A DNA stretch of 30,594 nucleotides, from the NCBI GenBank assembly GCA_004557245.1, contig SFEL01000023.1, forward strand, positions 1 to 30,594, given 5' to 3'. A program made the translations under genes and the position numbers. Below are positions 1 through 6,855 of this stretch, piece by piece. The stretch is from Clostridiales bacterium. GTDB taxonomy: Bacteria; Bacillota; Clostridia; Christensenellales; CAG-138. Each line of letters opens with the position of its first letter. The stretch's first letter is position 1. The notes beneath the pieces are model-generated. The model was not told the origin of the DNA, ran no database searches, and saw only the letters and a list, made by a program, of their open reading frames with translations.

Positions 1-84
1 AACGCCGCACAGCTCAATCAGGTCGTGACGGACCTGCTGGAAGGCGCAGTCTCTGACACAACTGAAGAATCAAAAGACAAGTGA
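1..84 (+). CDS. 3' end of an unidentified protein
   Basis: The window opens inside a reading frame that runs 27 codons to a TGA at 82-84. The visible tail reads NAAQLNQVVTDLLEG and ends in the charged, low-complexity stretch TTEESKDK, a typical soluble C-terminus. No domain can be recognised from so few residues. A hairpin at 121-149 follows and probably terminates this transcript. It lies outside the left end of the integrative element that starts near 168, so it is either chromosomal or belongs to a neighbouring element. Confidence 0.5.
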   Translation, partial: NAAQLNQVVTDLLEGAVSDTTEESKDK

Positions 85-120
85 GCTCTGCGCATCAAGT
101 TACTCTTGCTGTCATACACC

Positions 121-149
121 GATTTTTTGAAAGCAATTTCAAAAAAATC
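121..149 (+). terminator. A/T-rich hairpin after the left partial gene
   Basis: GATTTTTTGAAA and TTTCAAAAAAATC form a near-perfect stem around a GCAA loop, 36 bp after the stop codon of the partial gene. The stem is A/T-only apart from its ends, so it is weaker than a textbook terminator and could also act on leftward transcripts. Confidence 0.45.
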
Positions 150-167
150 TATAGTGTTGAGTTATGA

Positions 168-248
168 CAGATGAAAACCTCGTAACCATGCCGGTTACGA
201 GGTCTTTCTTGTGCCCGGATTTTCTGTTTTCCCTTATTTTTTCCCTTT
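168..248 (+). repeat. Element left-end module A (hairpin plus arm-type repeats)
   Basis: Positions 168-203 are identical to 26079-26114 over 36 bp. Within this, ACCTCGTAACC (177-187) pairs with GGTTACGAGGT (193-203), followed by a T-rich tract. At 227-248 lies TTTTCCCTTATTTTTTCCC followed by TTT, a tandem CCCTTA-type repeat. The same order (hairpin, TGCCC-like spacer, tandem CCTTA repeat) occurs right of both tRNA fragments. Tyrosine integrases with N-terminal arm-binding domains use such direct repeats. That this one binds the E1 integrase is inference. Confidence 0.6.
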
Positions 249-263
249 AGCGGTGAAAAAAGA

Positions 264-287
264 CCTCTGATGCGTTGACATCAGAGG
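264..287 (-). terminator. Terminator of the toxin-pair operon
   Basis: CCTCTGATG and CATCAGAGG form a 9-bp stem with a 6-nt loop. Read leftward it follows the stop codon at 295-297 and is succeeded by a run of T residues (complement of 255-263), a standard intrinsic terminator. Confidence 0.75.
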
Positions 288-294
288 CTCATTT

Positions 295-741
295 TCATGC
301 ATCGATCACGTGACCTGTGCGGTAACATTCCGCGATGTAGTCACGGGATTGATAGTAGAACGAGGAGTTATAATCGCAGAGCTTTTCATCGATCCACGAG
401 GTATATACAGCCACCAGCATTTCTGCCACATCATCCTGCCCGGACACATCCTCGATCAGGCGAGCGTATACCTTGCCGATCGTCCACACATCCGGCACGG
501 CGTACCTGGCCGCCGCCACGTTATCGAACTGGCCGTAGGGCAAGCTGAAGTGCTGCTGCATATCGTCGGACACCTTCTCGATGGGCTCACAGTGGAACAC
601 ATCGGCATGGCCCAGGATCATCTGCACGCCCTGTAAGCCCAACGCCTTTACCACGTCGCAGCGTTTCAGTTTCAGGTCACGGCCCAGCTGCTCCACCAAA
701 GCGCAGGTGAAGAACAGTCCGCTGTGGTTTCGTTCACACAT
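295..741 (-). CDS. Partner protein of the DUF3990 toxin (probable antitoxin)
   Basis: This 148-residue protein starts at ATG 741, overlapping the end of the DUF3990 gene by 8 bp, so the two are translationally coupled. I see no signal peptide or membrane segment. The N-terminal part (about residues 8-40, TCALVEQLGRDLKLKRCDVV) recalls the short DUF3791-type helical proteins often encoded next to DUF3990. The C-terminal half (YARLIEDVSGQDDVAEMLVA, then SWIDEKLCDYNSSFYY) is not familiar. By position it is probably the neutralising partner of the ADP-ribosyltransferase-like protein. The family assignment is weak; the pairing is firm. Confidence 0.55.
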   Translation of the reverse strand: MCERNHSGLFFTCALVEQLGRDLKLKRCDVVKALGLQGVQMILGHADVFHCEPIEKVSDDMQQHFSLPYGQFDNVAAARYAVPDVWTIGKVYARLIEDVSGQDDVAEMLVAVYTSWIDEKLCDYNSSFYYQSRDYIAECYRTGHVIDA

Positions 742-1192
742 GTACCTCGTAACTCCTCTCGAAGGTCAGCGCCGCCAACGCTCTGGCGGTATGGAAGCTG
801 ATCTGATGGGTGGGATGCTTGAACCGCGCCAGCTCCCAGAAGGCGGCGCGGCTGATCTCGCCATCTGTATAGCTCTGCACATAGTTGAAGATGGTGTCAT
901 CGGCCATCGGCCCCTCTACGATGTCGTAGTTGTGGGGCACACCGCTGCGGCAGGCCACGATGAAATCCAGCCACTCATCGCTCATCTCAGGGAAGCGCTT
1001 GATCGATAGTCCCGGCTGTTCTTCGAACCGGTAGACGTTCACGATACCGCTGCCGAACCGCGTGGCCCAGCGGACAGCCTGTGCCTCATACTCTGTGCAG
1101 TAAAAGCCCCAATAGAAGTCCTTGTGGAACTTCTGAATGCGTATTTCCGGCTGTTCGACCGTCACCCGGCTGCCGTGATACAGTGTCCGCAT
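734..1192 (-). CDS. DUF3990 protein, ADP-ribosyltransferase-like toxin candidate
   Basis: The protein has 152 residues, starting at ATG 1192 behind AAGGAGG (complement of 1202-1208). It shows the DUF3990 hallmarks: LYHGS at residues 4-8, FYWGFYCTE at about 27-35, AVRWATRF, a D-I-V-x-GPMADD segment, and a final HQISFHTARAL. DUF3990 proteins are distant relatives of ADP-ribosyltransferases; the N-terminal YHGS resembles the NAD-binding H of that fold. They are commonly encoded with a small helical partner and regarded as toxin-antitoxin-like. Here the partner follows with overlapping codons. Position beside the integrase at an element end suggests a stabilisation module. Toxicity itself is inference. 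Confidence 0.75.
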   Translation of the reverse strand: MRTLYHGSRVTVEQPEIRIQKFHKDFYWGFYCTEYEAQAVRWATRFGSGIVNVYRFEEQPGLSIKRFPEMSDEWLDFIVACRSGVPHNYDIVEGPMADDTIFNYVQSYTDGEISRAAFWELARFKHPTHQISFHTARALAALTFERSYEVHV

Positions 1193-1267
1193 GGTCTGCC
1201 TCCTTCCACGTTTTTTCTATTATACCCGATTTTACCGCTCCGCGCAACAAAGAAGTTGCTGTGACGC

Positions 1268-2467
1268 TCATCCCTGTGAAACACGGCGGATAAAATCCTC
1301 CATTTTATCGGCGCTCTCACGCTTCATGCGGTCGGTCACGTGGCCATAGACATCCAACGTGAAGGCAGCTGTGGCATGACCGAGGTTGCCCTGTACCGTC
1401 TTGATGTCGATGCCGGAGCTGATGGCGGCTACGGCATAACTGTGGCGCAGATCGTGGTAACGGGCATCCGGACGGCCAATTGCCGCGACCGCTTTCTTGT
1501 AGTGGCGGTAGACTGTCGGCTTTGTCAGGTGATGCCCCAGGGCATCGGTGAACACCAAATCGTTGTCCTCCCAAGCGCAGCCTGCCATGAGACGCTGTTG
1601 TGCCTGTTCCGCCTTGCGATGACGCAGGTGGGCGACCACCGTAGGAGACGCCACCAACGTGCGGCTGCGACTATTCTTGGTAGGAACCAGCTCATAGGCC
1701 GCAAGGCCCTTTTCCTGATGAAGCTGGAGCTGCTTGTTCACGGTGATCACGCCGTTGTCAAGGTCTACACAAGCCCAGGTCAGTCCCAGTGCCTCGCCCT
1801 CCCGCAGGCCAAGGAACAGCGTGGTCAGAAAGAGATCCTCAAAGGGATGTCCCTGAATGCTCCGAATAAAAGCGGCCACATCGTCCTCATCCAGCGGCTT
1901 GATTTCCGCTTTTTGCCCTCGCGGTAAGGTACAGGCATCAGATGGGTTGGTACGGATATAGCCGTTGAGCACAGCCTGCTTCAGCGCCTGATGCAGCACG
2001 CCATGGATGTTCTTGATAGTCTTTGCCGACAGGCCAGGTCTGTCAGGCTTATCCGACGCCAGTGCGTTATAGAAGGTCTGCACGGTGTGGGGCATGAGAT
2101 TTTCCATCCTGACTGCCCCCAGTGCGGGCTTGATATGTACCCGAATGTCGCTCTCGTAAATCTGCCGCGTGCGCGGCTTGCAGGCACCCAGGTAGTTCTC
2201 CACCCAGATGTTCAGCCACTCCCCCAGCGTCATCCGGCACGGCTCCTGATATGTACCACTGTTGACCTCCACGGCCAGCGCTTGCAGCTTTTCCCGCACC
2301 TCTTTTTGCGTCTTGCCGGTAACAGAACGCTGCTTCTGCCGACCGGTTCCAGCATCGTAGCCCGTAGTGATGCGCGCTTCCCAATATGCGTAAGTCTGAC
2401 CATTCCGTGTGGCGGTCTTCTTCCGAATCGTGCCGCTGCCGTGGGCAGCTCTTTTGTTGTTTGCCAT
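1268..2467 (-). CDS. int: Tyrosine recombinase (site-specific integrase) of E1
   Basis: A 399-residue integrase of the common Clostridia type. Residues about 10-65 form an AP2-like arm-binding domain (GSGTIRKKTATRNGQTYAYW). About 78-180 is the SAM-like core-binding domain (LGEWLNIWVENYLG). The catalytic domain carries Arg222 (GLREGE), His338-x-x-Arg341 (HDLRHSYA), His364 (LGHA) and Tyr374 (LDVYGH), so the set is complete and the enzyme is probably active. It lies downstream of the excisionase in the same orientation. It should catalyse integration and, with Xis, excision at the tRNA-Cys-type core. It is closely related along its length to the inactivated copy at 19978-21067. Confidence 0.95.
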   Translation of the reverse strand: MANNKRAAHGSGTIRKKTATRNGQTYAYWEARITTGYDAGTGRQKQRSVTGKTQKEVREKLQALAVEVNSGTYQEPCRMTLGEWLNIWVENYLGACKPRTRQIYESDIRVHIKPALGAVRMENLMPHTVQTFYNALASDKPDRPGLSAKTIKNIHGVLHQALKQAVLNGYIRTNPSDACTLPRGQKAEIKPLDEDDVAAFIRSIQGHPFEDLFLTTLFLGLREGEALGLTWACVDLDNGVITVNKQLQLHQEKGLAAYELVPTKNSRSRTLVASPTVVAHLRHRKAEQAQQRLMAGCAWEDNDLVFTDALGHHLTKPTVYRHYKKAVAAIGRPDARYHDLRHSYAVAAISSGIDIKTVQGNLGHATAAFTLDVYGHVTDRMKRESADKMEDFIRRVSQG

Positions 2468-2521
2468 ATTCTTCCTCCAAAGTCATGTGTTTGGTAAGGG
2501 TGGGGTATGTCCCCCACCCCG

Positions 2522-2740
2522 TCAGCTTGCGAGCTGCAGGTACTCGACCAGTGCATCGCGAGGGATTCGGATACTTCTCCCAATCCGGACGCTCCGGAGC
2601 TGCCCAGAGCGGACGAGCTCGTAGGTCACGCTGCGGCCAACCCGCAGAACCTGTCCGGCTTCCAGCACGGTCAGTGCCAGGGGAAGGTTATCGAAGTTGG
2701 TGATGGTGCTGTAGTTTGTGCTGTTGTCGTTGTGATTCAT
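2522..2740 (-). CDS. xis: Excisionase family DNA-binding protein
   Basis: A 72-residue protein with the winged-helix excisionase signature: LTVLEAGQVLRVGRSVTYEL, then RSGQLRSVRIGRSIRIPRD, then a short terminal helix. It lies 54 bp upstream of the integrase. This family bends DNA at attachment arms and biases the integrase toward excision. It is nearly the same in its C-terminal half as the E2 excisionase at 21158-21346, consistent with the two elements being relatives. The 10-bp gap to the upstream helicase-like gene suggests one long leftward operon from 6589 to 1268. Confidence 0.92.
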   Translation of the reverse strand: MNHNDNSTNYSTITNFDNLPLALTVLEAGQVLRVGRSVTYELVRSGQLRSVRIGRSIRIPRDALVEYLQLAS

Positions 2741-2750
2741 GATATCCTCC

Positions 2751-4988
2751 TCACGCGCATTTTTGCGATTTTTCTTCTATTTTCACGTTCCGACCGCGAC
2801 CGGTCATCTCTGCACCGTACTGTGCCAGCAGCGGCGCAAAGCGCTCACTTTTTCGCAGCTTTTTCCAGCTCTCCGTACCGATTTCTGCGTCGCGCAGGAT
2901 ATTGTCCAGCGGTGTCGGTGCCCTATCCCAGCTGCTCAGCCACGCCGCGAAGCGGGCGTAAACGGTGGACTGACCGGCATATGTTTTCGCGTTGGCCTGC
3001 GCCTGAACAATGCAGCCTGGCGTCAGATTTTCATGCACCGACATAGCACCGCGAAATCGTTTGCCAAGTCTGGCATCCAACGCCTGTGGCGGAGCGAACA
3101 GGAACACGTGGACAGCCTCATCGCAGACTGCATTTCGCAGCTGACAGCGGTAGATCTCCTGTTCCAACCGTGCAGCCAAGTGCCTAACCTCGTAGTCCAT
3201 CGTCAGCGGCAGCTGTGCGTGGAGGTCAGGTCGCTTTTGCACATTCAGTGGCGACCACTGCGCCGTCTGATCCCAGATCTGCTGTCGGATACCGGAGTGC
3301 CCCCAATACACGAAGGTGCGCTCCAGATATGTCTGAGGGGACAAACGGGGATAGCCCAGCAGCATCACCAACGAGGCGGTGTTAAATTCATTTGAGCCGT
3401 TGGTGCCGCCGAAATACGGGCACGTTTCCCCATCCAGCAGCAGGCGGCTCAACGCCTGCGGATCAAGGAGTTTCGGAATTTCCGCGGCCAGGTCTTTGTA
3501 GGTGGTCAGGAACATTTTTCCCTCGTAGCGTCGCAGGATGTCCTCCATCAGAGCACAGAAGCCGGGCAACTTCCAGCTTTTCCGCATGGCCAGTCTGGAC
3601 ACGTTCATGTCTGCAGAGGTATAGACGTGCAGGCAGAGTTTCTCCATATGGCGGGGCTTGGAGGCCGGCAGCATTTCAGCATCCAAATACTGGTAATCAC
3701 CGTCCACTTGGGCGGTGGCGTCAAACACCAGCGTCAAGCTATCACCGAAGCTGATTTGCGGCTCGTCCGCGCCGAGAATCGTGAACGCCCCCAGCTTCGT
3801 GAACAGACACTCGCCGCGATATAGGCGGTCGATAACCTCGACGGCCTCCGACAGTGCCGGTGTCCGAAAGGCTCTGCCTGGCCCGTTCAGGTAGTCCCGG
3901 AACTGGCCGAAGCGTTCTTTTTCCGCATTATCCGCATCCACCAGGCTGCAACGGCCATAGGGGATGTCGGCCTTGGCTTTGGTCGTCTCGTCTAACTCGA
4001 TGCAGGTGTGTTCCCGCAGCAGTGAGAACGGGCGCCGCAAAAGTGTTGTTGTCCATCGTTGCTTCTCAAACACCCGGCGATCCTTCAGGTCGCGTTGGGT
4101 GATCAGCCGCTCCAGCTGGCTGGAGGCCGCGTCCAATGTGGTCTGCGTCAGTCGGTAGATGGGCGCAAACTCAAATTTCTCATCAAAGATGAGAATGCGC
4201 GGGTGGGCATTCTCGACCTGTTGGAGAAGGCCATCCAGCGCATTGCCCTTCCGCAGCAGGTCAAACCGTGCCTGGGAGACACCCAGCACGAACGCCTGAC
4301 CTGCCAACTGCCCGAAACGCAGCACATCGCACGAGGCGGCATAAGGGCAATTATCCTTCCGGCACTGGTCAAAGGATGTGACTTGTTTGTTCTTGCAGAA
4401 ACCGGCTTTCTGGCTGGCAGCTGTCCACCCCTGCAAGGGGACGACCAGCGTTTCCGGCGCATTCGGAAAGAAGGCAGCAATAGTGTCACGGATACCGTTC
4501 AGTGACTCGATTTTTTGCAGCACCAGCAACACGCTGAACACATCGGCCAGCGGGTCATTGTTCAAGCGCAGCTCACAGTCCGCCAGCAGGAACGCCGAAA
4601 TCCACGTTGATTTTCCTGAACCAGCCCGTGCCGGGCACACAAGCGGCTTGCGGTCAGCGATACCTTTAAGGACACTCTTCGTGATCTTCCGCCAGTAGTC
4701 GAAGTCGACAGACGCGCCGCGCTGACGGCACAGCTCTTCAATGTAGTACGCGACCCGATCAGTGACGAAGGCGGTCTGCGCGGCAGTAAGTCCGTTGAAG
4801 GGCTCTGGCAGTTCTGTCTGCCTGCGGCGCAGAGGTGCATGCTGCAGCGACTGCGGCAGCTGCTCGGTCACAGCCAAATCGGTGTAAGGATTTGTAGCAT
4901 CATTTCCCGCAAGGGGTGCTATCCCGTTCGCCGTGGTTTGCGTCGTTTCCATTTCAGCCGCATCATGCGCGTATTCCTCGTTTTTCAT
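2751..4988 (-). CDS. SF2-helicase-like ATPase with a four-cysteine cluster
   Basis: A 745-residue protein. A P-loop, RAGSGKST, is at residues 121-128, and a Walker B strand ILIFDE at 265-270. Between them lie four cysteines (198, 209, 214, 220; spacing C-x10-C-x4-C-x5-C), placed as the Fe-S cluster is in XPD/DinG helicases. Later segments resemble motif III (LVFDATA), IV (GKMFLTTYKDL) and VI (EIYRCQLRN). The box after Walker B is DEKF, not DEAH. The best reading is an element-encoded SF2-like DNA helicase/translocase for replication or processing of the excised form. A zinc rather than Fe-S site is possible. It is 2 bp downstream of the 532-residue gene, so the two probably act together. I do not recognise a named family. 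Confidence 0.6.
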   Translation of the reverse strand: MKNEEYAHDAAEMETTQTTANGIAPLAGNDATNPYTDLAVTEQLPQSLQHAPLRRRQTELPEPFNGLTAAQTAFVTDRVAYYIEELCRQRGASVDFDYWRKITKSVLKGIADRKPLVCPARAGSGKSTWISAFLLADCELRLNNDPLADVFSVLLVLQKIESLNGIRDTIAAFFPNAPETLVVPLQGWTAASQKAGFCKNKQVTSFDQCRKDNCPYAASCDVLRFGQLAGQAFVLGVSQARFDLLRKGNALDGLLQQVENAHPRILIFDEKFEFAPIYRLTQTTLDAASSQLERLITQRDLKDRRVFEKQRWTTTLLRRPFSLLREHTCIELDETTKAKADIPYGRCSLVDADNAEKERFGQFRDYLNGPGRAFRTPALSEAVEVIDRLYRGECLFTKLGAFTILGADEPQISFGDSLTLVFDATAQVDGDYQYLDAEMLPASKPRHMEKLCLHVYTSADMNVSRLAMRKSWKLPGFCALMEDILRRYEGKMFLTTYKDLAAEIPKLLDPQALSRLLLDGETCPYFGGTNGSNEFNTASLVMLLGYPRLSPQTYLERTFVYWGHSGIRQQIWDQTAQWSPLNVQKRPDLHAQLPLTMDYEVRHLAARLEQEIYRCQLRNAVCDEAVHVFLFAPPQALDARLGKRFRGAMSVHENLTPGCIVQAQANAKTYAGQSTVYARFAAWLSSWDRAPTPLDNILRDAEIGTESWKKLRKSERFAPLLAQYGAEMTGRGRNVKIEEKSQKCA

Positions 4989-4990
4989 TG

Positions 4991-6589
4991 CTATTCACCG
5001 CCTTTCCCGCGTAAATCGTTCGTGTTTTTCTCATTGTCTCTGGCAAGTGCTCCGGCAATCGGCTTTGCCGGGGGCGGGGCGTTTTGCCCCGCCTTTTGCC
5101 CGGTTTCCTGCAGTAATCTGGCCGGTATCGCCACCACATAGGTACTGTCCCGGGTGCCGTTTGCCAGCAGGTCGTAGCGGTAACGATACCCTGCGGCGGG
5201 CGCCTTGATGACACCTGCTGTTCCCAGAACTTTCTGCAGCTCGAGTTCCCACCTCGGCTTTTGGAGAAACGCGGCATCAATGGTGTTGTCAGCCTTGACC
5301 GCTTTGGCATACCATGCTGCCCAAACCGATTCTTCCATGACCAGATACTCCTCCCCGCCGATTTGACGCCAAGCGGCAGCAAACTTACCGTGCTGGGGGT
5401 GGGCGTAGGGCTTCCCCAGAGGAACGATCTGGTCAGGGTGGTCGATGATCAAAGCTTTTGCCTTTTCAAGGTACACGCTCGCGTCCTCAGCCCGGCGGGG
5501 TGCTGCCGGGGGAGGCGGCGGAGCTGGGTCGAAGATGTCCTGCAAGCGCTGCCGGTAGGCGTTTGCCCTGTCCGGTGGCAGCCACTGGCGGTCACCGGTC
5601 AGAGCCACGAAGTCCAGCAACACCTGATAGGCCACCGCCCGGCAGAGAGCCTTCGACTCGTAGGCAAAGATTCGGAAGCGACCACCCGGGTTTCCAAGCT
5701 GATTATGAGCACGGTGGATAACATCCTGCGCCCAATCATTCCTGCTTGTCCCCCACCACCAGCCCAACAGCCACGCTGCCCGCGGTGCTGGGGCGATGAT
5801 CTTCTCAAGGAGATCATCATCCCAGGCCGAGACGGTATAAGTCGGGACGCTTGCCGCGCCCCAGCCGTTGGCGGAGAGGCAGCTGTTCACAAACACCACC
5901 CCAGTCCGGGAAAGATCATCACTGAACTTGCCCCAGGTGGTATCCCGACCACGCAGAACCAGCAAGGCCGTGTTTTCCGACGGAAGCGGAAGCCAGATGG
6001 ATTTCAACTTGTTCACCCGGATCTTGATCCGCGAAATGTCCACCAAGCTGACAGCATCGTTCAGGTCGACTACCCGCTCCCGCCGAATTGAAAAGCGCTT
6101 GTCATCCCACTGTTTCCGCGGTAAAATATGTTTGAACAGACGCCTCATCGTTGGCTCCAGCTGCGGAGGCCCACGGAAGGCCACGCAGGGCCGCAAAGAT
6201 GGCTCGCACTGCTTCAGGTCTGCGGCACGCAGGCCCATCAGCAGCGTTGCCAGCAGCATCGCACCGGCCTCTGGTGTGGGGAACACGTCCAGCAGCGACA
6301 TCAGGGTTTCCACCCCCTGGCGACAGTCCGTCGCTGTTGGCGGGTGCTTGCCGTCATCGTTGTGAATTTTCCGCCATGCCGGTGGCTGATCCGCTTCTGC
6401 GCAGACGGTTTTTACATCAGCAGTTTTCAATAATTTTTTCTGCTGCTTTTGCCGGCCGTTTTCTGTAAAATACCGGTAATTGGGTATCTTTCGCCGCCAG
6501 AAATCGTCCGGAAGCGGGATGTACCGGCCGTCCTCCTCGGTGAGGAAGATGGGCTGGCCTGGGTCAGTTAAAACGCGAATTATTTTCAA
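4991..6589 (-). CDS. Hypothetical protein paired with the helicase-like ATPase
   Basis: The 532-residue frame begins at a TTG (complement of 6587-6589). The choice is supported by a strong GGAGGTGAT on the complementary strand of 6595-6603 and by an in-frame stop at 6596-6598 just upstream; the nearby ATG at 6596 is out of frame. Residues about 95-330 are globular. They include ATLLMGLRAADL and PCVAFRGPPQLEPTMRRLF, which sits where a P-loop strand would be but lacks GKS/T. A proline-rich linker (PAPPPPPAAP) at about 355 is followed by a C-terminal domain containing AAGYRYRYDLL, perhaps a winged helix. A degenerate AAA-like replication initiator is possible but unproven. It is the first gene of the leftward operon. 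Confidence 0.6.
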   Translation of the reverse strand: MKIIRVLTDPGQPIFLTEEDGRYIPLPDDFWRRKIPNYRYFTENGRQKQQKKLLKTADVKTVCAEADQPPAWRKIHNDDGKHPPTATDCRQGVETLMSLLDVFPTPEAGAMLLATLLMGLRAADLKQCEPSLRPCVAFRGPPQLEPTMRRLFKHILPRKQWDDKRFSIRRERVVDLNDAVSLVDISRIKIRVNKLKSIWLPLPSENTALLVLRGRDTTWGKFSDDLSRTGVVFVNSCLSANGWGAASVPTYTVSAWDDDLLEKIIAPAPRAAWLLGWWWGTSRNDWAQDVIHRAHNQLGNPGGRFRIFAYESKALCRAVAYQVLLDFVALTGDRQWLPPDRANAYRQRLQDIFDPAPPPPPAAPRRAEDASVYLEKAKALIIDHPDQIVPLGKPYAHPQHGKFAAAWRQIGGEEYLVMEESVWAAWYAKAVKADNTIDAAFLQKPRWELELQKVLGTAGVIKAPAAGYRYRYDLLANGTRDSTYVVAIPARLLQETGQKAGQNAPPPAKPIAGALARDNEKNTNDLRGKGGE

Positions 6590-6855
6590 ATAACATCACC
6601 TCCGTATTTGTTGAGGGGATCCCTCACGAAGGCAGGATATCACCGCGCCAGCAGCTTGTCCGTCGTTTCTAAAATTAGCGAAAACGCAGAAACGAATCAT
6701 TTCTTTGTGAAATTTTTCAAATCCGAATACAATCGCCCTCTTAAGTACTCCGTATTGTCTCAATTTTCATCCGTTCCGAATTGTCCGTTTGTCAAAAAGG
6801 GATAGCTCACGCACGTAAAGATCACAATCTGCACCCGCCGTATAAGGAGTTTGCC
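6590..6855. promoter_or_regulatory. Divergent intergenic region
   Basis: This 266-bp A/T-rich gap separates the leftward replication/integration operon from the rightward orphan gene. It contains a small inverted repeat TGAGGG-GAT-CCCTCA (6612-6626) close to the leftward start. On the complementary strand a TTGACA lies at about 6792-6797. Several candidate -10 boxes exist, but none pairs cleanly enough to call a promoter. The frame open from 6781 is an upstream extension of the orphan gene rather than a separate gene. Confidence 0.35.
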
